Below are positions 1-9,418 of a stretch of DNA of 64,000 bases, piece by piece. The DNA lies in NCBI RefSeq assembly GCF_013426915.1, contig NZ_AP023179.1, positions 2,046,001 to 2,110,000 on the forward strand. Reading direction: 5' to 3'. The notes under the pieces were generated by a model. The model had not been told where the DNA came from. It searched no databases and saw only the letters and a list, made by a program, of their open reading frames with translations. Source of the stretch: Paraburkholderia sp. PGU19 (GTDB lineage Bacteria > Pseudomonadota > Gammaproteobacteria > Burkholderiales > Burkholderiaceae). Made by a program: the position numbers and the translations under genes. Position 1 is the first letter of the stretch. Every line of letters starts with the position of its first letter.

Positions 1-152
1 TCCTCTCTTTTGTCTCAGATGAATGTCATGTGCTTCGTTGAAGATGCGCATGACCTTGCCCTACTGAACATACCCGAGTTGCCGGATCTCCGCGCTGAAT
101 CTGACGCCAGTGTGCTGCCGTGCTGGCGAACTGCGCGCGCTTCAGTGTGCGC
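1..152. other. Left-edge non-coding stretch
   Basis: This is the sequence downstream of the sugar kinase. On the minus strand an ATG at 52 opens a frame that runs off the left edge (about 17 codons, with rare Arg codons AGA and AGG), so a neighbouring gene could begin here. I cannot support it. No terminator hairpin is visible. Confidence 0.3.
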
Positions 153-1079
153 TCAGGCGCCGAGAAGCTTTTCGACCGTCGCGCGATCGGGGATCGGCGC
201 GACGGCGCCGAAGCCTTGCGTCGACAGCGCGGCCGCGACGTTCGCGTAGCGCGCGGCCTGGAACGGATCGTCCCCGGCAGCAATGCGCGCGATGAACGCG
301 CCACCGAAGCAGTCGCCCGCGCCCGTCGCATCGACGGCGTTGACGACGTGACCGGGCACGACGCGGCGCTCGTCAGGCGTCGCGATATACGAGCCTTCCT
401 TGCCGAGTTTCAGCGCGACGACGCGCGGGCCTTGCGCGAGCAGAAAATCGACGATGTCGTCGCGCTCCGTCAAACCCGTCAGTTCGGTGACGTCGTCCCA
501 GCTGGGCAGGCAGATGTCCGTCTGACGGATCGCTTCGAGCATCACGGCGCGCGCCCGCGCGAGCGGCCACAGCTTGAGGCGCAAGTTCGTGTCGAAGCTC
601 ACGAGCACCTTGTTCGCGCGCGCGTGCGTGATCGCGGCGAGCGCGGCATCGCAGGCGCTCACGCTGATCGCGAGACTGATACCGGACAGATGGATGACCT
701 TCGCGGCGGCGATCGCGTCGAGCGGCAGATCGCGCGGCGCGTAGCGGCTCGCCGCCGAACCCGCGCGCAGATAGTCGAACTGATGGCCGGACGGTCCGTG
801 CGACACAAAATACACGCCTGTCGGCGCCTGATCGTCGACGCGCACGAACGAGGTATCGACCTGCTCGCGCTGCCACAGATCGAGCAGCAAACGCCCGAAC
901 GGGTCACTACCGACAGCCGATACGAAACCCGTCGACGCGCCCTGCCGCGCAGCCGCGATGCAGAAGTTCGACGTGTCGCCGCCGAAGCCCTGCAGGTACG
1001 TGGGCTGGTCTTTGCCGGACTGGTTGAATTCGACCATTGCCTCGCCGAGCGCGAGGATGGACGGTGTGTTCGAGAGCAT
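153..1079 (-). CDS. PfkB-family sugar kinase (2-keto-3-deoxygluconate kinase-like)
   Basis: A 308-residue cytoplasmic kinase that phosphorylates a sugar or sugar acid with ATP. Visible family features are the N-terminal ALGEAMVEFN start, the substrate-side GGDTSNFCIAAARQGA segment near residue 33, and the C-terminal PfkB signature DATGAGDCFGGAF, whose GAGD aspartate is the catalytic base. The overall form resembles KdgK, which makes 2-keto-3-deoxy-6-phosphogluconate, but substrate cannot be read from sequence. The start has GAGG eight bases upstream. It lies 3 bp behind rimO on the same strand, so the two are probably cotranscribed although they are functionally unrelated. Ribokinase or fructokinase activity remains possible. 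Confidence 0.85.
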   Translation of the reverse strand: MLSNTPSILALGEAMVEFNQSGKDQPTYLQGFGGDTSNFCIAAARQGASTGFVSAVGSDPFGRLLLDLWQREQVDTSFVRVDDQAPTGVYFVSHGPSGHQFDYLRAGSAASRYAPRDLPLDAIAAAKVIHLSGISLAISVSACDAALAAITHARANKVLVSFDTNLRLKLWPLARARAVMLEAIRQTDICLPSWDDVTELTGLTERDDIVDFLLAQGPRVVALKLGKEGSYIATPDERRVVPGHVVNAVDATGAGDCFGGAFIARIAAGDDPFQAARYANVAAALSTQGFGAVAPIPDRATVEKLLGA

Positions 1080-1082
1080 TGC

Positions 1083-2474
1083 TTAGACCTCGCCCCACAG
1101 ATCGTGGCCGTCGGCACCCGTGATCTTCACCGACACGAAATCGCCGACCTTGTAGCGCTTCGACGCCTTGGTCGCGGGCGCGATATAGACGACACCGTCG
1201 ATCTCCGGCGCATCCGCCGCCGTACGGCCGATGCCGCCGTCGGGATTGATCTCGTCGACGAGCACCTTCAGCGTCTTGCCGATCTTGCGCGCGATGCGCT
1301 TCGCCGATACTTCTTCCGCGACTTCCATGAAGCGCGCGCGGCGTGCCTCGCGGACTTCATCGGGCAGCGCGCCGTCGAGTTCGTTCGCACCCGCGCCTTC
1401 GACAGGCGAATACGCGAAGCAACCGACGCGATCGAGTTCCGCCTCGCGGATGAAGTCGAGCAGCGTTTCGAACTGCTCTTCCGTCTCACCAGGGAAACCC
1501 GCGATAAACGTGCTGCGAATGGTCAGGTCCGGACAGATTTCGCGCCATGCGCGCACGCGCTCGAGCACTTTCTCGGCGTTCGCGGGACGCTTCATGCGCT
1601 TGAGCACTTCGGGATGCGCATGCTGGAACGGCACGTCGAGATACGGCAGCACGTGTCCCTTCAGCGCGCCTTCCGCCATCATCGGAATCACTTCGTCAAC
1701 GCTCGGATACGGATACACGTAGTGCAGACGCACCCACGCGCCGTACTGCGCAGCGAGTTCGCCGAGCGCGCCGACGAGGTCCGTCATGCGCGTCTTGATC
1801 GGCTTGCCGTTCCAGAAACCGGTGCGATATTTGACGTCGACACCATAGGCGCTCGTGTCCTGCGAAATGACGAGCAGTTCCTTCACGCCCGACTTGAACA
1901 GGTTCTCCGCTTCGAGCATGACTTCCGCGACAGGACGCGACACCAGGTCGCCGCGCATCGACGGGATGATGCAGAACGTGCAGCGGTGGTTGCAGCCTTC
2001 GGAAATCTTCAGATACGCATAGTGACGCGGCGTGAGCTTGACGCCGGCAGCGGGCACGAGATCGACGAACGGATCGTGCGGTTTCGGCAGGTGGCTGTGT
2101 ACGGCCTGCATCACTTCGCCGAGCGCATGCGGGCCTGTCACGGCGAGCACCTTCGGATGCACTTCCTCGATCAGGTTCGAGCCGCTCGCGCTCTGCTTCG
2201 CGCCGAGGCAGCCGGTGACGATCACCTTGCCGTTCTCCGTGAGCGCTTCGCCGATGGCATCGAGACTTTCCTGGACGGCTTCGTCGATAAAGCCGCAGGT
2301 GTTGACGACGACGAGGTCCGCGCCGTCATAGGTGCCGGAGATTTCGTAGCCCTCGGCGCGCAGTTGCGTGATGATCTGTTCGGAATCGACGAGGGCTTTC
2401 GGGCATCCGAGGGAAACGAACCCGACCTTAGGAGTCGAAGCGGTCGGCGCGGCGGGGGTGGAAGTCTGCGACAT
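1083..2474 (-). CDS. rimO: Ribosomal protein S12 methylthiotransferase RimO
   Basis: A radical-SAM enzyme of 463 residues that adds a methylthio group to the conserved aspartate of ribosomal protein S12. The N-terminal MTTase domain shows the three cluster cysteines in [22 protein letters not shown] and TGCLGAK. The radical-SAM CxxxCxxC motif is in [16 protein letters not shown], and a C-terminal TRAM-like segment ends the protein. The ATG at 2474 was chosen over an upstream in-frame start at 2567 because MSQTSTP followed by [12 protein letters not shown] is the normal N-terminus. The short Ala/Thr/Pro-rich leader is unremarkable. The related MiaB is less likely because of the [12 protein letters not shown] form, which is typical of RimO. 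Confidence 0.96.
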   Translation of the reverse strand: MSQTSTPAAPTASTPKVGFVSLGCPKALVDSEQIITQLRAEGYEISGTYDGADLVVVNTCGFIDEAVQESLDAIGEALTENGKVIVTGCLGAKQSASGSNLIEEVHPKVLAVTGPHALGEVMQAVHSHLPKPHDPFVDLVPAAGVKLTPRHYAYLKISEGCNHRCTFCIIPSMRGDLVSRPVAEVMLEAENLFKSGVKELLVISQDTSAYGVDVKYRTGFWNGKPIKTRMTDLVGALGELAAQYGAWVRLHYVYPYPSVDEVIPMMAEGALKGHVLPYLDVPFQHAHPEVLKRMKRPANAEKVLERVRAWREICPDLTIRSTFIAGFPGETEEQFETLLDFIREAELDRVGCFAYSPVEGAGANELDGALPDEVREARRARFMEVAEEVSAKRIARKIGKTLKVLVDEINPDGGIGRTAADAPEIDGVVYIAPATKASKRYKVGDFVSVKITGADGHDLWGEV

Positions 2475-2762
2475 AGAGAATGGTCCGGCGAGAGCGATGA
2501 GTGACGCGATATAGGAGGGCTTGGGCGTGCAGCCCGGGCGCCGGAATCGCGGCAAACGTGGGTGCACCGTGCGACGGTGCCCTCGTGGCGAGGACCGTCG
2601 CGAAATGGGGCCATGTGGATCTTGTGGGAAGTCGGCTGGGCCCGCGCAAGCAACCTCGAATTATACCGTGAGAGGAGTTGAGCGGCGTGCGGTGCGGCGG
2701 TTAGTGGGCATCACGCCCGAAACGCGCGCGTGGAAAGTCACGTCGACATCCGGCACTGGGTC

Positions 2763-3050
2763 TTACGAAGCAAGTTCGAATCTGAACTTCTTTCCGAGCG
2801 CATTCGCGGCGCTTGCCAGCGTTGTCAGCGTGAGGCTCGTGTCGCTCTGATCCAACAACCGGTTCAACGCCGCACGACTCGTATTCATCTTTGCAGCCAT
2901 TCGGGTCTTGGTCAGATTCTGCGCCTTCATTTCCTGCTCGATCTGCCAGGCGATAACGCGCTTCATGGCCGTAGCCGTGACTTCCTCAAGCAGCGATTCC
3001 TCGGCAAGGAAATCGTCGAAATTCGCACCTACGTGCTTGCTTGCCATCAC
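2763..3050 (-). CDS. XRE/HigA-like antitoxin with helix-turn-helix
   Basis: A 95-residue DNA-binding protein. An N-terminal acidic segment is followed by a helix-turn-helix around residues 45-85 (LTKTRMAAKMNTSRAALNRL), ending in FRFELAS. It follows the toxin gene by 15 bp on the same strand, which is the toxin-first order of HigBA systems. By analogy it should bind and neutralise the toxin and repress the pair, probably at the palindrome at 3450-3467. The module lies between rimO and the PHB cluster, beside an AT-rich patch, which suggests insertion into a core region. Confidence 0.85.
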   Translation of the reverse strand: MMASKHVGANFDDFLAEESLLEEVTATAMKRVIAWQIEQEMKAQNLTKTRMAAKMNTSRAALNRLLDQSDTSLTLTTLASAANALGKKFRFELAS

Positions 3051-3065
3051 ACACCTCGTTCGTGC

Positions 3066-3407
3066 TTAACTGCTTTGCAACTGCCGTAATCTGTCTTTTG
3101 CAAGATCCAGATCTGCTTGCGGCGTAGCCCGCGATTTTTTGATGAAACCGTGTAGCAAAATCATCTTCGCGTCCGCCACGGTGAACAGCACACGCGCGAT
3201 CCGCTGCGGCAGCGTAATGCGAATCTCCCACAAATCACGCCCCATCTTGCGGACCAGCGGCATCCCAAGCGGGCAGCCGAACTGCACGGTCTTCACATCC
3301 TCACCGATCATTTTCCTGTCTTGGGCTTCGAGATCCCGAAGCCATTGACGCACAGGTTCATCGCCCGTGTCAGTCTGAAAAAAGCAAACGGAAAGGACAA
3401 TGACAAT
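3066..3407 (-). CDS. HigB/phage Gp49-like toxin, start codon unclear
   Basis: The protein (about 113 residues from the position used here) matches the RelE-superfamily Gp49-like toxins, ribosome-associated mRNA interferases. It has LSVCFFQTDTGDEPVRQWL at the N-terminus, IGEDVKTVQFGCPLGMPLVRKM in the middle, and the basic LLHGFIKKSRATPQAD near the end. Family homology begins at about 3401-3407, but no ATG, GTG or TTG lies there in frame. The only in-frame ATG is at 3590, upstream of the predicted promoter and operator, and would add 61 unrelated residues. I used the ATT codon at 3407. Either a rare ATT start, a leaderless start or a decayed start codon would explain this. Confidence 0.7.
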   Translation of the reverse strand: MVIVLSVCFFQTDTGDEPVRQWLRDLEAQDRKMIGEDVKTVQFGCPLGMPLVRKMGRDLWEIRITLPQRIARVLFTVADAKMILLHGFIKKSRATPQADLDLAKDRLRQLQSS

Positions 3408-3447
3408 CGATCGGGTGCGCGGAATCAGCCGCGCCTGTGACTTATCA

Positions 3448-3476
3448 ATCGTACCAACTTTGGTACGCTCCGTAAA
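3448..3476 (-). promoter_or_regulatory. Promoter and palindromic operator of the toxin-antitoxin pair
   Basis: On the minus strand TTTACG (3471-3476) and TACGAT (3448-3453) are separated by 17 bp, a fair sigma-70 match. Between and over them lies the perfect palindrome CGTACCAA-ct-TTGGTACG (3450-3467). A perfect dyad inside the promoter is the expected layout for autorepression by an XRE antitoxin. Seen directly: palindrome and spacing. Inferred: binding by the adjacent antitoxin. Confidence 0.65.
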
Positions 3477-3928
3477 CTGCCTTCCTATTCCGGAGCACAG
3501 CACGATCGAAGGCGGACACGCTCCAGGAGAAATACCGAGACGCGGATTATCCGTTAGCGACGAAGCCACTGAGGAATTGAATTTGACCATTCGCCGGATA
3601 AACCCGGCATTTCGTTTTGCTGATATTCGAGTTCCACGACAAACGTTTGATCTCCGTAAAATAGAAAACAGCCGCTTATGCGGCCGCTTCTTGATGGGGA
3701 CTCAGGCTTGTCGGGCTAATCAGCGATATTCGATGAGAGACTCGAGCCACGGTTGATGTCCAGGCTAATACTATTTTTTTGATCGGTCACCCATGTCAAC
3801 ACCAGCGACTCTGATTTTATATAGCTAAAAATCAGGAAACTCAAAATATCAAGAATTAATCTCAATCAGGCATCTCATGCGGATAAACCGTTTGAGACTG
3901 CATGCCGCAACATGCCGAAAACGACCCT
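3477..3928. other. Non-coding AT-rich interval between the toxin-antitoxin pair and phaR
   Basis: No supportable gene. The stretch from about 3750 to 3890 is clearly richer in A+T than the surrounding DNA. It holds a small dyad CTGATTTT (3811-3818) / AAAATCAG (3828-3835) and a run of seven T at about 3771-3780. The base composition contrast and the neighbouring toxin-antitoxin module suggest acquired DNA, but no repeats or attachment site are evident. Confidence 0.5.
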
Positions 3929-3953
3929 CTGCCCGGCGCGCACCGCCGGGCAG
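3916..3953 (-). terminator. Intrinsic terminator after phaR
   Basis: A perfect 10-bp stem CTGCCCGGCG / CGCCGGGCAG (3929-3938 and 3944-3953) with a 5-nt loop, followed on the minus strand by GTCGTTTTC. It lies 30 bp past the phaR stop codon. Confidence 0.75.
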
Positions 3954-3982
3954 ATTCGAGTATGCAGCCCGCTCGCGCAGCC

Positions 3983-4561
3983 CTACTTCTTCTCCGGCTC
4001 CGGATTCCCTTGCGGCGTCGGCTGCGTAAACGGGAACGTGCTGAACATCGTCTTCGCCTGGTTCTGCATCTGCTCCTGCATCTGCACGAACATGTTCTTC
4101 GACTGCTCGATATAGCTCGTCATCATCCCCTGCATCATCGGGGCTTGCATGTTCATGAACTGCGACCAGACCTCCGGATTCATCGTCTTGCCCTCGTACA
4201 GGCCCTTCGACTGATCCGCGAGTTTGCTCTGAATGTCGATGAACGCCTGGATGTTCTTTTCCAGGTACGTGCCCATCATGCCCTGCATCGCGTGCCCGTA
4301 AAAACGGATGATCTGCGACAGCATGATCGATGAGAACATCGGCAGGCCGCCGCTCTCCTCCTCGAGAATGATCTGAAGCAGGATGCTGCGCGTCAGGTCT
4401 TCGTTGCTCTTGGCATCGATGACCTTGAAATCCTCCTGATCCAGCACGAGCTGCTTCACATCGGTCAACGTGATGTAAGTGCTGGTCTCTGTATCGTACA
4501 GTCGACGGTTCGGATATTTCTTAATGAGTCGTTCGGCTGTTTTCTTTGTAGTAGTGGTCAT
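3983..4561 (-). CDS. phaR: Polyhydroxyalkanoate synthesis repressor PhaR
   Basis: A 192-residue cytoplasmic DNA- and PHB-binding regulator that represses phasin genes (and itself) until nascent polymer titrates it. The N-terminal PHB accumulation domain is plain (KKYPNRRLYDTETSTYITL through about residue 65). A second domain follows with MLSQIIRFYGHAMQGMMG and long Met/Gln-rich helices (MQEQMQNQAKTMF) suited to binding polymer. It is the last gene of phaC-phaA-phaB-phaR on the minus strand, about 148 bp from phaB, and is closed by a strong terminator. Confidence 0.96.
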   Translation of the reverse strand: MTTTTKKTAERLIKKYPNRRLYDTETSTYITLTDVKQLVLDQEDFKVIDAKSNEDLTRSILLQIILEEESGGLPMFSSIMLSQIIRFYGHAMQGMMGTYLEKNIQAFIDIQSKLADQSKGLYEGKTMNPEVWSQFMNMQAPMMQGMMTSYIEQSKNMFVQMQEQMQNQAKTMFSTFPFTQPTPQGNPEPEKK

Positions 4562-4709
4562 GTAACGCCTTTGAGCGCGAATGAAGCGCAGAAACGGCGT
4601 CCTGTCGCACGCACAGCGAAACGCTGCGCGTACGAGACGCCGCCAGAAACATCTGAACCATGTAGCATCCCGCTTCGTCCTTGCTGCGACAAAACAGGAC
4701 GCTCACGGA

Positions 4710-5450
4710 TCAGCCCATATGCAGGCCGCCGTTCAGCGAGAAGTCGGCCCCCGTCGAGAAGCCCGACTCGTCCGACGCCAGCCATGCAACGATCGACCCG
4801 ATTTCATCCGGCGTGCCCAGACGGCGCACCGGAATCGTCGCGACGATCTTTTCCAGCACATCGGCGCGAATCGATTTCACCATGTCCGTGCCGATGTAGC
4901 CCGGCGAAACGGTGTTGACCGTCACGCCCTTGGTGGCCACTTCCTGCGCGAGCGCCATCGTGAAACCGTGAATCCCCGCCTTCGCGGTCGAATAGTTCGT
5001 TTGACCGAACTGGCCTTTCTGGCCGTTCACCGACGAAATGTTGATCACGCGGCCCCAGCCACGCTCGACCATGCCGTCGATCACCTGCTTCGTCACGTTG
5101 AAAAGGCTGGTCAGGTTCGTGTCGATCACGGCCGTCCAGTCTTCATGCGTCATCTTGCGGAACACGACGTCGCGCGTGATGCCCGCGTTATTCACCAGTA
5201 TGTCGATTTCACCGACCTCGGCCTTCACCTTGTCGAACGCGAGCTTGGTCGACTCCCAGTCGCCCACGTTGCCTTCCGACGCAACGAAGTCGAAGCCCAG
5301 AGCCTTCTGATCTTCGAGCCATTTCACGCGACGCGGGGAATTCGGGCCGCAGCCTGCGATCACCTTGTAGCCGTCCTTCAAAAGACGCTGGCAAATGCTC
5401 GTGCCGATGCCACCCATGCCGCCCGTTACGTACGCAATTCGTTGTGACAT
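4710..5450 (-). CDS. phaB: Acetoacetyl-CoA reductase PhaB
   Basis: A 246-residue short-chain dehydrogenase that reduces acetoacetyl-CoA to (R)-3-hydroxybutyryl-CoA with NADPH, the second step of PHB synthesis. The nucleotide-binding TGGMGGIGTSICQRL is at the N-terminus, NNAGITRD is present, and the catalytic Ser-Tyr-Lys set is in ISSVNGQKGQFGQTNYSTAK. The C-terminus ends NGGLHMG as in known PhaB proteins. The ATG at 5450 has GGAG eight bases upstream, so a GTG nine bases further up is not needed. It lies between phaA and phaR on the same strand. Confidence 0.97.
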   Translation of the reverse strand: MSQRIAYVTGGMGGIGTSICQRLLKDGYKVIAGCGPNSPRRVKWLEDQKALGFDFVASEGNVGDWESTKLAFDKVKAEVGEIDILVNNAGITRDVVFRKMTHEDWTAVIDTNLTSLFNVTKQVIDGMVERGWGRVINISSVNGQKGQFGQTNYSTAKAGIHGFTMALAQEVATKGVTVNTVSPGYIGTDMVKSIRADVLEKIVATIPVRRLGTPDEIGSIVAWLASDESGFSTGADFSLNGGLHMG

Positions 5451-5629
5451 AACACACACTCCATTATCGTTTTACGAGACGCCAGCCGCCTCGTGCTTCG
5501 CCTTCCAATATCCGATGCGTTCGGCGCGTTCGATGCAGCCAACGGCGCGTAAGCATCGGACCGCGCCGCGCTGCCAGTCGCCGTCAGGCGACACCGGCAC
5601 GCGCGGCGGCCTCCTTGTGAAACGACCGC

Positions 5630-6811
5630 TTACGGACGCTCGAGCGCGAGCGCCACGCCCATGCCGCCGCCGATGCACAGCGACGCCAGGCCTTTCTTCG
5701 CATCGCGCTTCTGCATTTCGTGCAGCAGCGTGACGAGAATCCGGGCGCCGGACGCGCCGATCGGGTGGCCGATCGCGATCGCGCCGCCGTTCACGTTGAC
5801 CTTCGACGTGTCCCAGCCCATCTGCTTGTGCACGGCCAGCGCCTGCGCCGCGAATGCCTCGTTGATTTCCATCAGGTCGAGGTCGTTCACGCCCCAGCCC
5901 GCGCGCTCCAGACAGCGGCGCGATGCCGGCACCGGGCCCATGCCCATCACCTTCGGATCTACGCCCGCGTTCGCGTACGCCTTGATGCGCGCGAGCGGCG
6001 TGAGACCGAGCGCCTCAGCCTTCTTCGCCGACATCACGACAACCGCTGCCGCGCCGTCGTTCAGACCCGATGCGTTCGCGGCCGTCACCGTGCCTTCCTT
6101 CGAGAAGGCCGGCTTCAGGCTCGCCAGCGATTCGGCCGTGACGCCGTGGCGCACGAATTCATCCGTTGCGAACGACAGCGGATCGCCTTTACGCTGCGGA
6201 ATCTGGATCGGCACGATTTCATCATCGAAACGACCGGCCTTCTGTGCGGCTTCCGCCTTATTCTGCGAAAGCGCCGCGAACTTGTCCTGGTCTTCGCGCG
6301 AAATGCCGTATTCCTTCGCGACGTTCTCAGCCGTCACGCCCATGTGGTACTGGTTGTACACGTCCCACAGGCCGTCGACGATCATGCTGTCGATCAGCTT
6401 CGCGTCGCCCATGCGGAAGCCGTCACGCGAGCCCGGCAGCACATGCGGCGCCGCGCTCATGTTTTCCTGGCCGCCCGCGATGACGATGTCCGCGTCACCC
6501 GCGATGATCGCGTTGGCGGCCAGCATCACGGCCTTCAGGCCCGAGCCGCACACCTTGTTGATGGTCATGCCGGGCACTGCCATCGGCAGACCGGCCTTGA
6601 TCAGCGACTGACGCGCCGGGTTCTGTCCCGAACCCGCCGTCAGCACCTGACCCAAGATCACTTCGCTTATCTGCTCGGGCTTGAGGCCCGAACGCTCCAG
6701 CACGGCGCGGATCACCGTGGCGCCCAATTCCGGCGCCGCAATCTTCGCCAGCGACCCACCGAATTTGCCGACAGCCGTGCGGGCCGCCGATACGATCACT
6801 ACGTCAGTCAT
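5630..6811 (-). CDS. phaA: Acetyl-CoA acetyltransferase (beta-ketothiolase) PhaA
   Basis: A thiolase of 393 residues, the usual PhaA length, that condenses two acetyl-CoA into acetoacetyl-CoA for PHB synthesis. The nucleophilic cysteine is Cys88 in [11 protein letters not shown]. The histidine is in [17 protein letters not shown], and the second cysteine is in [16 protein letters not shown] near the C-terminus. The start at 6811 ([15 protein letters not shown]) was chosen over an upstream in-frame ATG because it is the conserved thiolase N-terminus and has AGGAAAC upstream. phaC lies 191 bp upstream and phaB 179 bp downstream, so this is likely one transcription unit. Confidence 0.97.
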   Translation of the reverse strand: MTDVVIVSAARTAVGKFGGSLAKIAAPELGATVIRAVLERSGLKPEQISEVILGQVLTAGSGQNPARQSLIKAGLPMAVPGMTINKVCGSGLKAVMLAANAIIAGDADIVIAGGQENMSAAPHVLPGSRDGFRMGDAKLIDSMIVDGLWDVYNQYHMGVTAENVAKEYGISREDQDKFAALSQNKAEAAQKAGRFDDEIVPIQIPQRKGDPLSFATDEFVRHGVTAESLASLKPAFSKEGTVTAANASGLNDGAAAVVVMSAKKAEALGLTPLARIKAYANAGVDPKVMGMGPVPASRRCLERAGWGVNDLDLMEINEAFAAQALAVHKQMGWDTSKVNVNGGAIAIGHPIGASGARILVTLLHEMQKRDAKKGLASLCIGGGMGVALALERP

Positions 6812-7002
6812 TTTCGTTTCCTCCGGGGCTGCGGCGACATGCTCCACAGTACCCCGTCAAAAGTTGTTAATCCGGTCAAGTCAGCATTACTGCGATACAG
6901 CGTCTGTCTCACTCCATCCGTCGTCACTCGTTATCCGTCAGGCGGAGGTCGCTCTTTTCACTTCGACGGCGACCGTATGCGAATGATTCGGCACCCGAAC
7001 GA

Positions 7003-8991
7003 TTATTCGCGCTGCTGCACATAGCGGCCAGGCGCGGGCTCAATCACCGGGAACTCCGCCGAGCCCGCTTGCGCCGCGGGCTTCACCTTCTTGCCGCCAA
7101 ACTGGTCGAGCCAGCTCGTCCATTCGGGCCACCAGCTGCCGGGCGTTTCCGTCGCGCTTTCGAACCAGTCGGCGGGATTCTCGGGCAGCGTTTTATCGTC
7201 GCCCGCTACCGACCAGAAGCTGCGCTTCTTCTTCGACGGCGGATTGATCACGCCGGCGATATGGCCCGACGCGCCAAGCACGAACTTGCGCGGCCCCGCC
7301 AGCAGCGGCACCGACGCATACGCCGTTTCCCACGGCACGATGTGGTCTTCGCGCGAGCCGTAGATGAACGTCGGCACGTCGATGCGCGACAGGTCGACCT
7401 TCTCGCCGCACGTGGTCAGCGCGCCCGGTTCGCGCAGCCTGTTTTCCAGATACGTGTTGCGCAGATACCAGCAGTACATCGGACCCGGCAGGCTCGTCGA
7501 ATCGCTGTTCCAGTACAGCAGATCGAACGGCATCGGCGTGCGGCCCTTCAGGTAGTTGTCGACCACGTAGTTCCACACGAGATCGTTCGGACGCAGGAAC
7601 GAGAACGTGTTCGCGAACTCCAGGCCGCGCATCAAACCAGGCGGCGTGCCGTTCTTGCCACCGATGGTCTGCTCGCGCATCTGCACATGCGCTTCGTCGA
7701 CGAAGATGTCGAGGATGCCCGTGTCGGCGAAGTCGAGCATCGCCGTGAGCAGCGTCATCGATGCCGCGGGATGCTCGCCACGCGCCGACGCCACGGCCAG
7801 TGCCGTGGCGAGCAGCGTGCCGCCAATACAGAAGCCTAGCGTGTTGATCTGCTCGCGGCCGCTGATCTGGCGCGTGGTTTCGATCGCGGCCAGCACGCCG
7901 TCACCGATGTAGTCGTCCCATCCCTTCTCGGCGATCGACTGGTCCGCGTTGCGCCACGAAATCAGAAACACCTGATGGCCCGACTCGACCGCGTGCGCGA
8001 CGAGCGAGTTCTCAGGCTGGAGATCGAGGATGTAGTACTTGTTGATGCAAGGCGGCACGATCAGCAGCGGCCGCTCGTACACGGTCGCCGTGCGCGGCTT
8101 GTACTGGATCAGCTGCATCAGTTCGTTCTCGAACACGACGGAGCCTTCCGACATCGCGAGATTCTTGCCGACGACGAAACGCGATTCGTCCGTCTGCGAG
8201 ATCTTGCCGCGCTGCATGTCGTTGAGCAGGTTCATCACGCCCTGGCGCAGGCTTTCGCCGTTGCTTTCGAGCAGCGTCTTTTGCGCTTCGGGATTCAGCG
8301 CGAAGAAGTTGCTCGGCGAGGCGGCCGCCGTCCATTGCTGCACGGCGAAGCGGATGCGCTCGCGGGTTTTCTGGTCGGTTTCGAGCGCATCGACCAGTTC
8401 CTGCAGATAACGCGCGTTCAGCAGATACCACGCCGCCGTGTACGCGTAGACGGGCGTCGTCTTCCACGCATCGGAACTGAAGCGCCGGTCCTTGAGCTCG
8501 ATGCCCGATGAGCTTGTCTGCGTCGACTGCTGCAGCAACTGCATCGCTTCGCGCGAATAGTCTGACTGCAACTGCTGAAGACGCGTGGACGGGATCGATG
8601 CGCTCGGCACCTTCAACCCGGCGAGCTGCTGCGTGAACTGTTGCGCGAACTGAGGATTGAACGCCTGTCCGAAGAATGCGTTGAACGGCTGGCCTTCGGC
8701 CGGACCGTTCGGTTGAGCTTGCGTTTGCGCAAACTGTTTGGCTAGTTGCTCGAAGAAGGGATTCGCAAACGGCAGCGAACCGGCCTGCGCCGTCGCCGCT
8801 TTCGCGAGGTCGGGCATAGCAGGGACACTAAAAGGATTGCCGTTCGCTGCAGCCTGTGCGCCTATCGAACGCCATGCGTTCATCCAGGCATCGAACCATT
8901 GATGCACCCCTGCCGCATCCGCTTGCTGCTGCGTGCGGTCCGACGAGGTGTCCGTGCGAGAAGAAGTCGAGGAAGTTTGAGATGCAGCCAT
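7003..8991 (-). CDS. phaC: Class I poly(3-hydroxyalkanoate) synthase PhaC
   Basis: A polymerase of 662 residues that joins (R)-3-hydroxybutyryl-CoA units at the granule surface. The lipase-box cysteine nucleophile is Cys388 in LGFCIGGTLL. The catalytic aspartate region is YGSREDHIVPW and the histidine is in GASGHIAGVINPPSKKKR. The N-terminal ~110 residues are Ser/Gln/Ala-rich (MAASQTSSTSSRTDTSSDRT) and make the protein longer than the well-known ~589-residue synthases. The start at 8991 was preferred over one 42 codons upstream, which would place translation inside the putative promoter region. It is the first gene of the pha cluster. Confidence 0.96.
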   Translation of the reverse strand: MAASQTSSTSSRTDTSSDRTQQQADAAGVHQWFDAWMNAWRSIGAQAAANGNPFSVPAMPDLAKAATAQAGSLPFANPFFEQLAKQFAQTQAQPNGPAEGQPFNAFFGQAFNPQFAQQFTQQLAGLKVPSASIPSTRLQQLQSDYSREAMQLLQQSTQTSSSGIELKDRRFSSDAWKTTPVYAYTAAWYLLNARYLQELVDALETDQKTRERIRFAVQQWTAAASPSNFFALNPEAQKTLLESNGESLRQGVMNLLNDMQRGKISQTDESRFVVGKNLAMSEGSVVFENELMQLIQYKPRTATVYERPLLIVPPCINKYYILDLQPENSLVAHAVESGHQVFLISWRNADQSIAEKGWDDYIGDGVLAAIETTRQISGREQINTLGFCIGGTLLATALAVASARGEHPAASMTLLTAMLDFADTGILDIFVDEAHVQMREQTIGGKNGTPPGLMRGLEFANTFSFLRPNDLVWNYVVDNYLKGRTPMPFDLLYWNSDSTSLPGPMYCWYLRNTYLENRLREPGALTTCGEKVDLSRIDVPTFIYGSREDHIVPWETAYASVPLLAGPRKFVLGASGHIAGVINPPSKKKRSFWSVAGDDKTLPENPADWFESATETPGSWWPEWTSWLDQFGGKKVKPAAQAGSAEFPVIEPAPGRYVQQRE

Positions 8992-9097
8992 GCCTGCTTT
9001 TAACCGAAAGGTCCTCGCGGACGGGTTGAGAGGCAGGTACTCGCGCGGCAGGCGCGAATGGATCGCGACCGCGTTACGCCCTTGCCCGGTGGAGAAC

Positions 9098-9127
9098 ATT
9101 CTTGCGCCCCATCGCAAGGCATGTCAA
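9098..9127 (-). promoter_or_regulatory. Putative sigma-70 promoter of phaC
   Basis: On the minus strand a consensus TTGACA (9122-9127) is followed after 18 bp by AAGAAT (9098-9103), about 105 bp before the phaC start. The -35 is perfect and the -10 matches 4 of 6. Confidence 0.5.
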
Positions 9128-9232
9128 TGCTTGTTCCCGATTTTGCCGCACTGCGATAATTTTTTCATCATCGTTTTCCCGATGTATATGAAAGCGAATT
9201 GCCGATGGAAGAAACGATCGTGCTGTGCAATG

Positions 9233-9260
9233 CAAAACGAGCCCGTTACTACGGGCTCGT
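9233..9260 (-). terminator. Intrinsic terminator of the rluD-pgeF unit
   Basis: A perfect 10-bp stem ACGAGCCCGT / ACGGGCTCGT (9237-9246, 9251-9260) with a 4-nt loop, followed on the minus strand by TTTTGC. It lies about 160 bp beyond the pgeF stop. Confidence 0.75.
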
Positions 9261-9418
9261 CTGGCTGATGGGGGAATGCGCGGAACGCTTATGCACTGCG
9301 CAACCGCGTAGGTCTTCTCATTTTCGCGCAGTGCAGCATAAGACTGCATAAGACCCCTCTCGACGTCGGGCCGCGTGCAGCAAAATTGTCTTTGCCCAGC
9401 GGCAGTTAGCCGCGCCTC

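Larger units (their letters stand above)
8992..9418. other. Intergenic region between pgeF and phaC
   Basis: About 430 bp without a supportable gene. It carries the phaC promoter candidate at 9098-9127, an AT-rich patch at 9150-9200, and the pgeF terminator at 9233-9260. A loose direct duplication GCATAAGACTGCATAAGAC occurs at about 9335-9355. Confidence 0.5.

Noticed and set aside
120..2504. A 794-codon open frame on the plus strand opposite the kinase and rimO
   Set aside because: The minus strand carries two complete, motif-rich genes here; the plus frame is Arg/His/Asp-rich without motifs and is a shadow of GC-rich coding.
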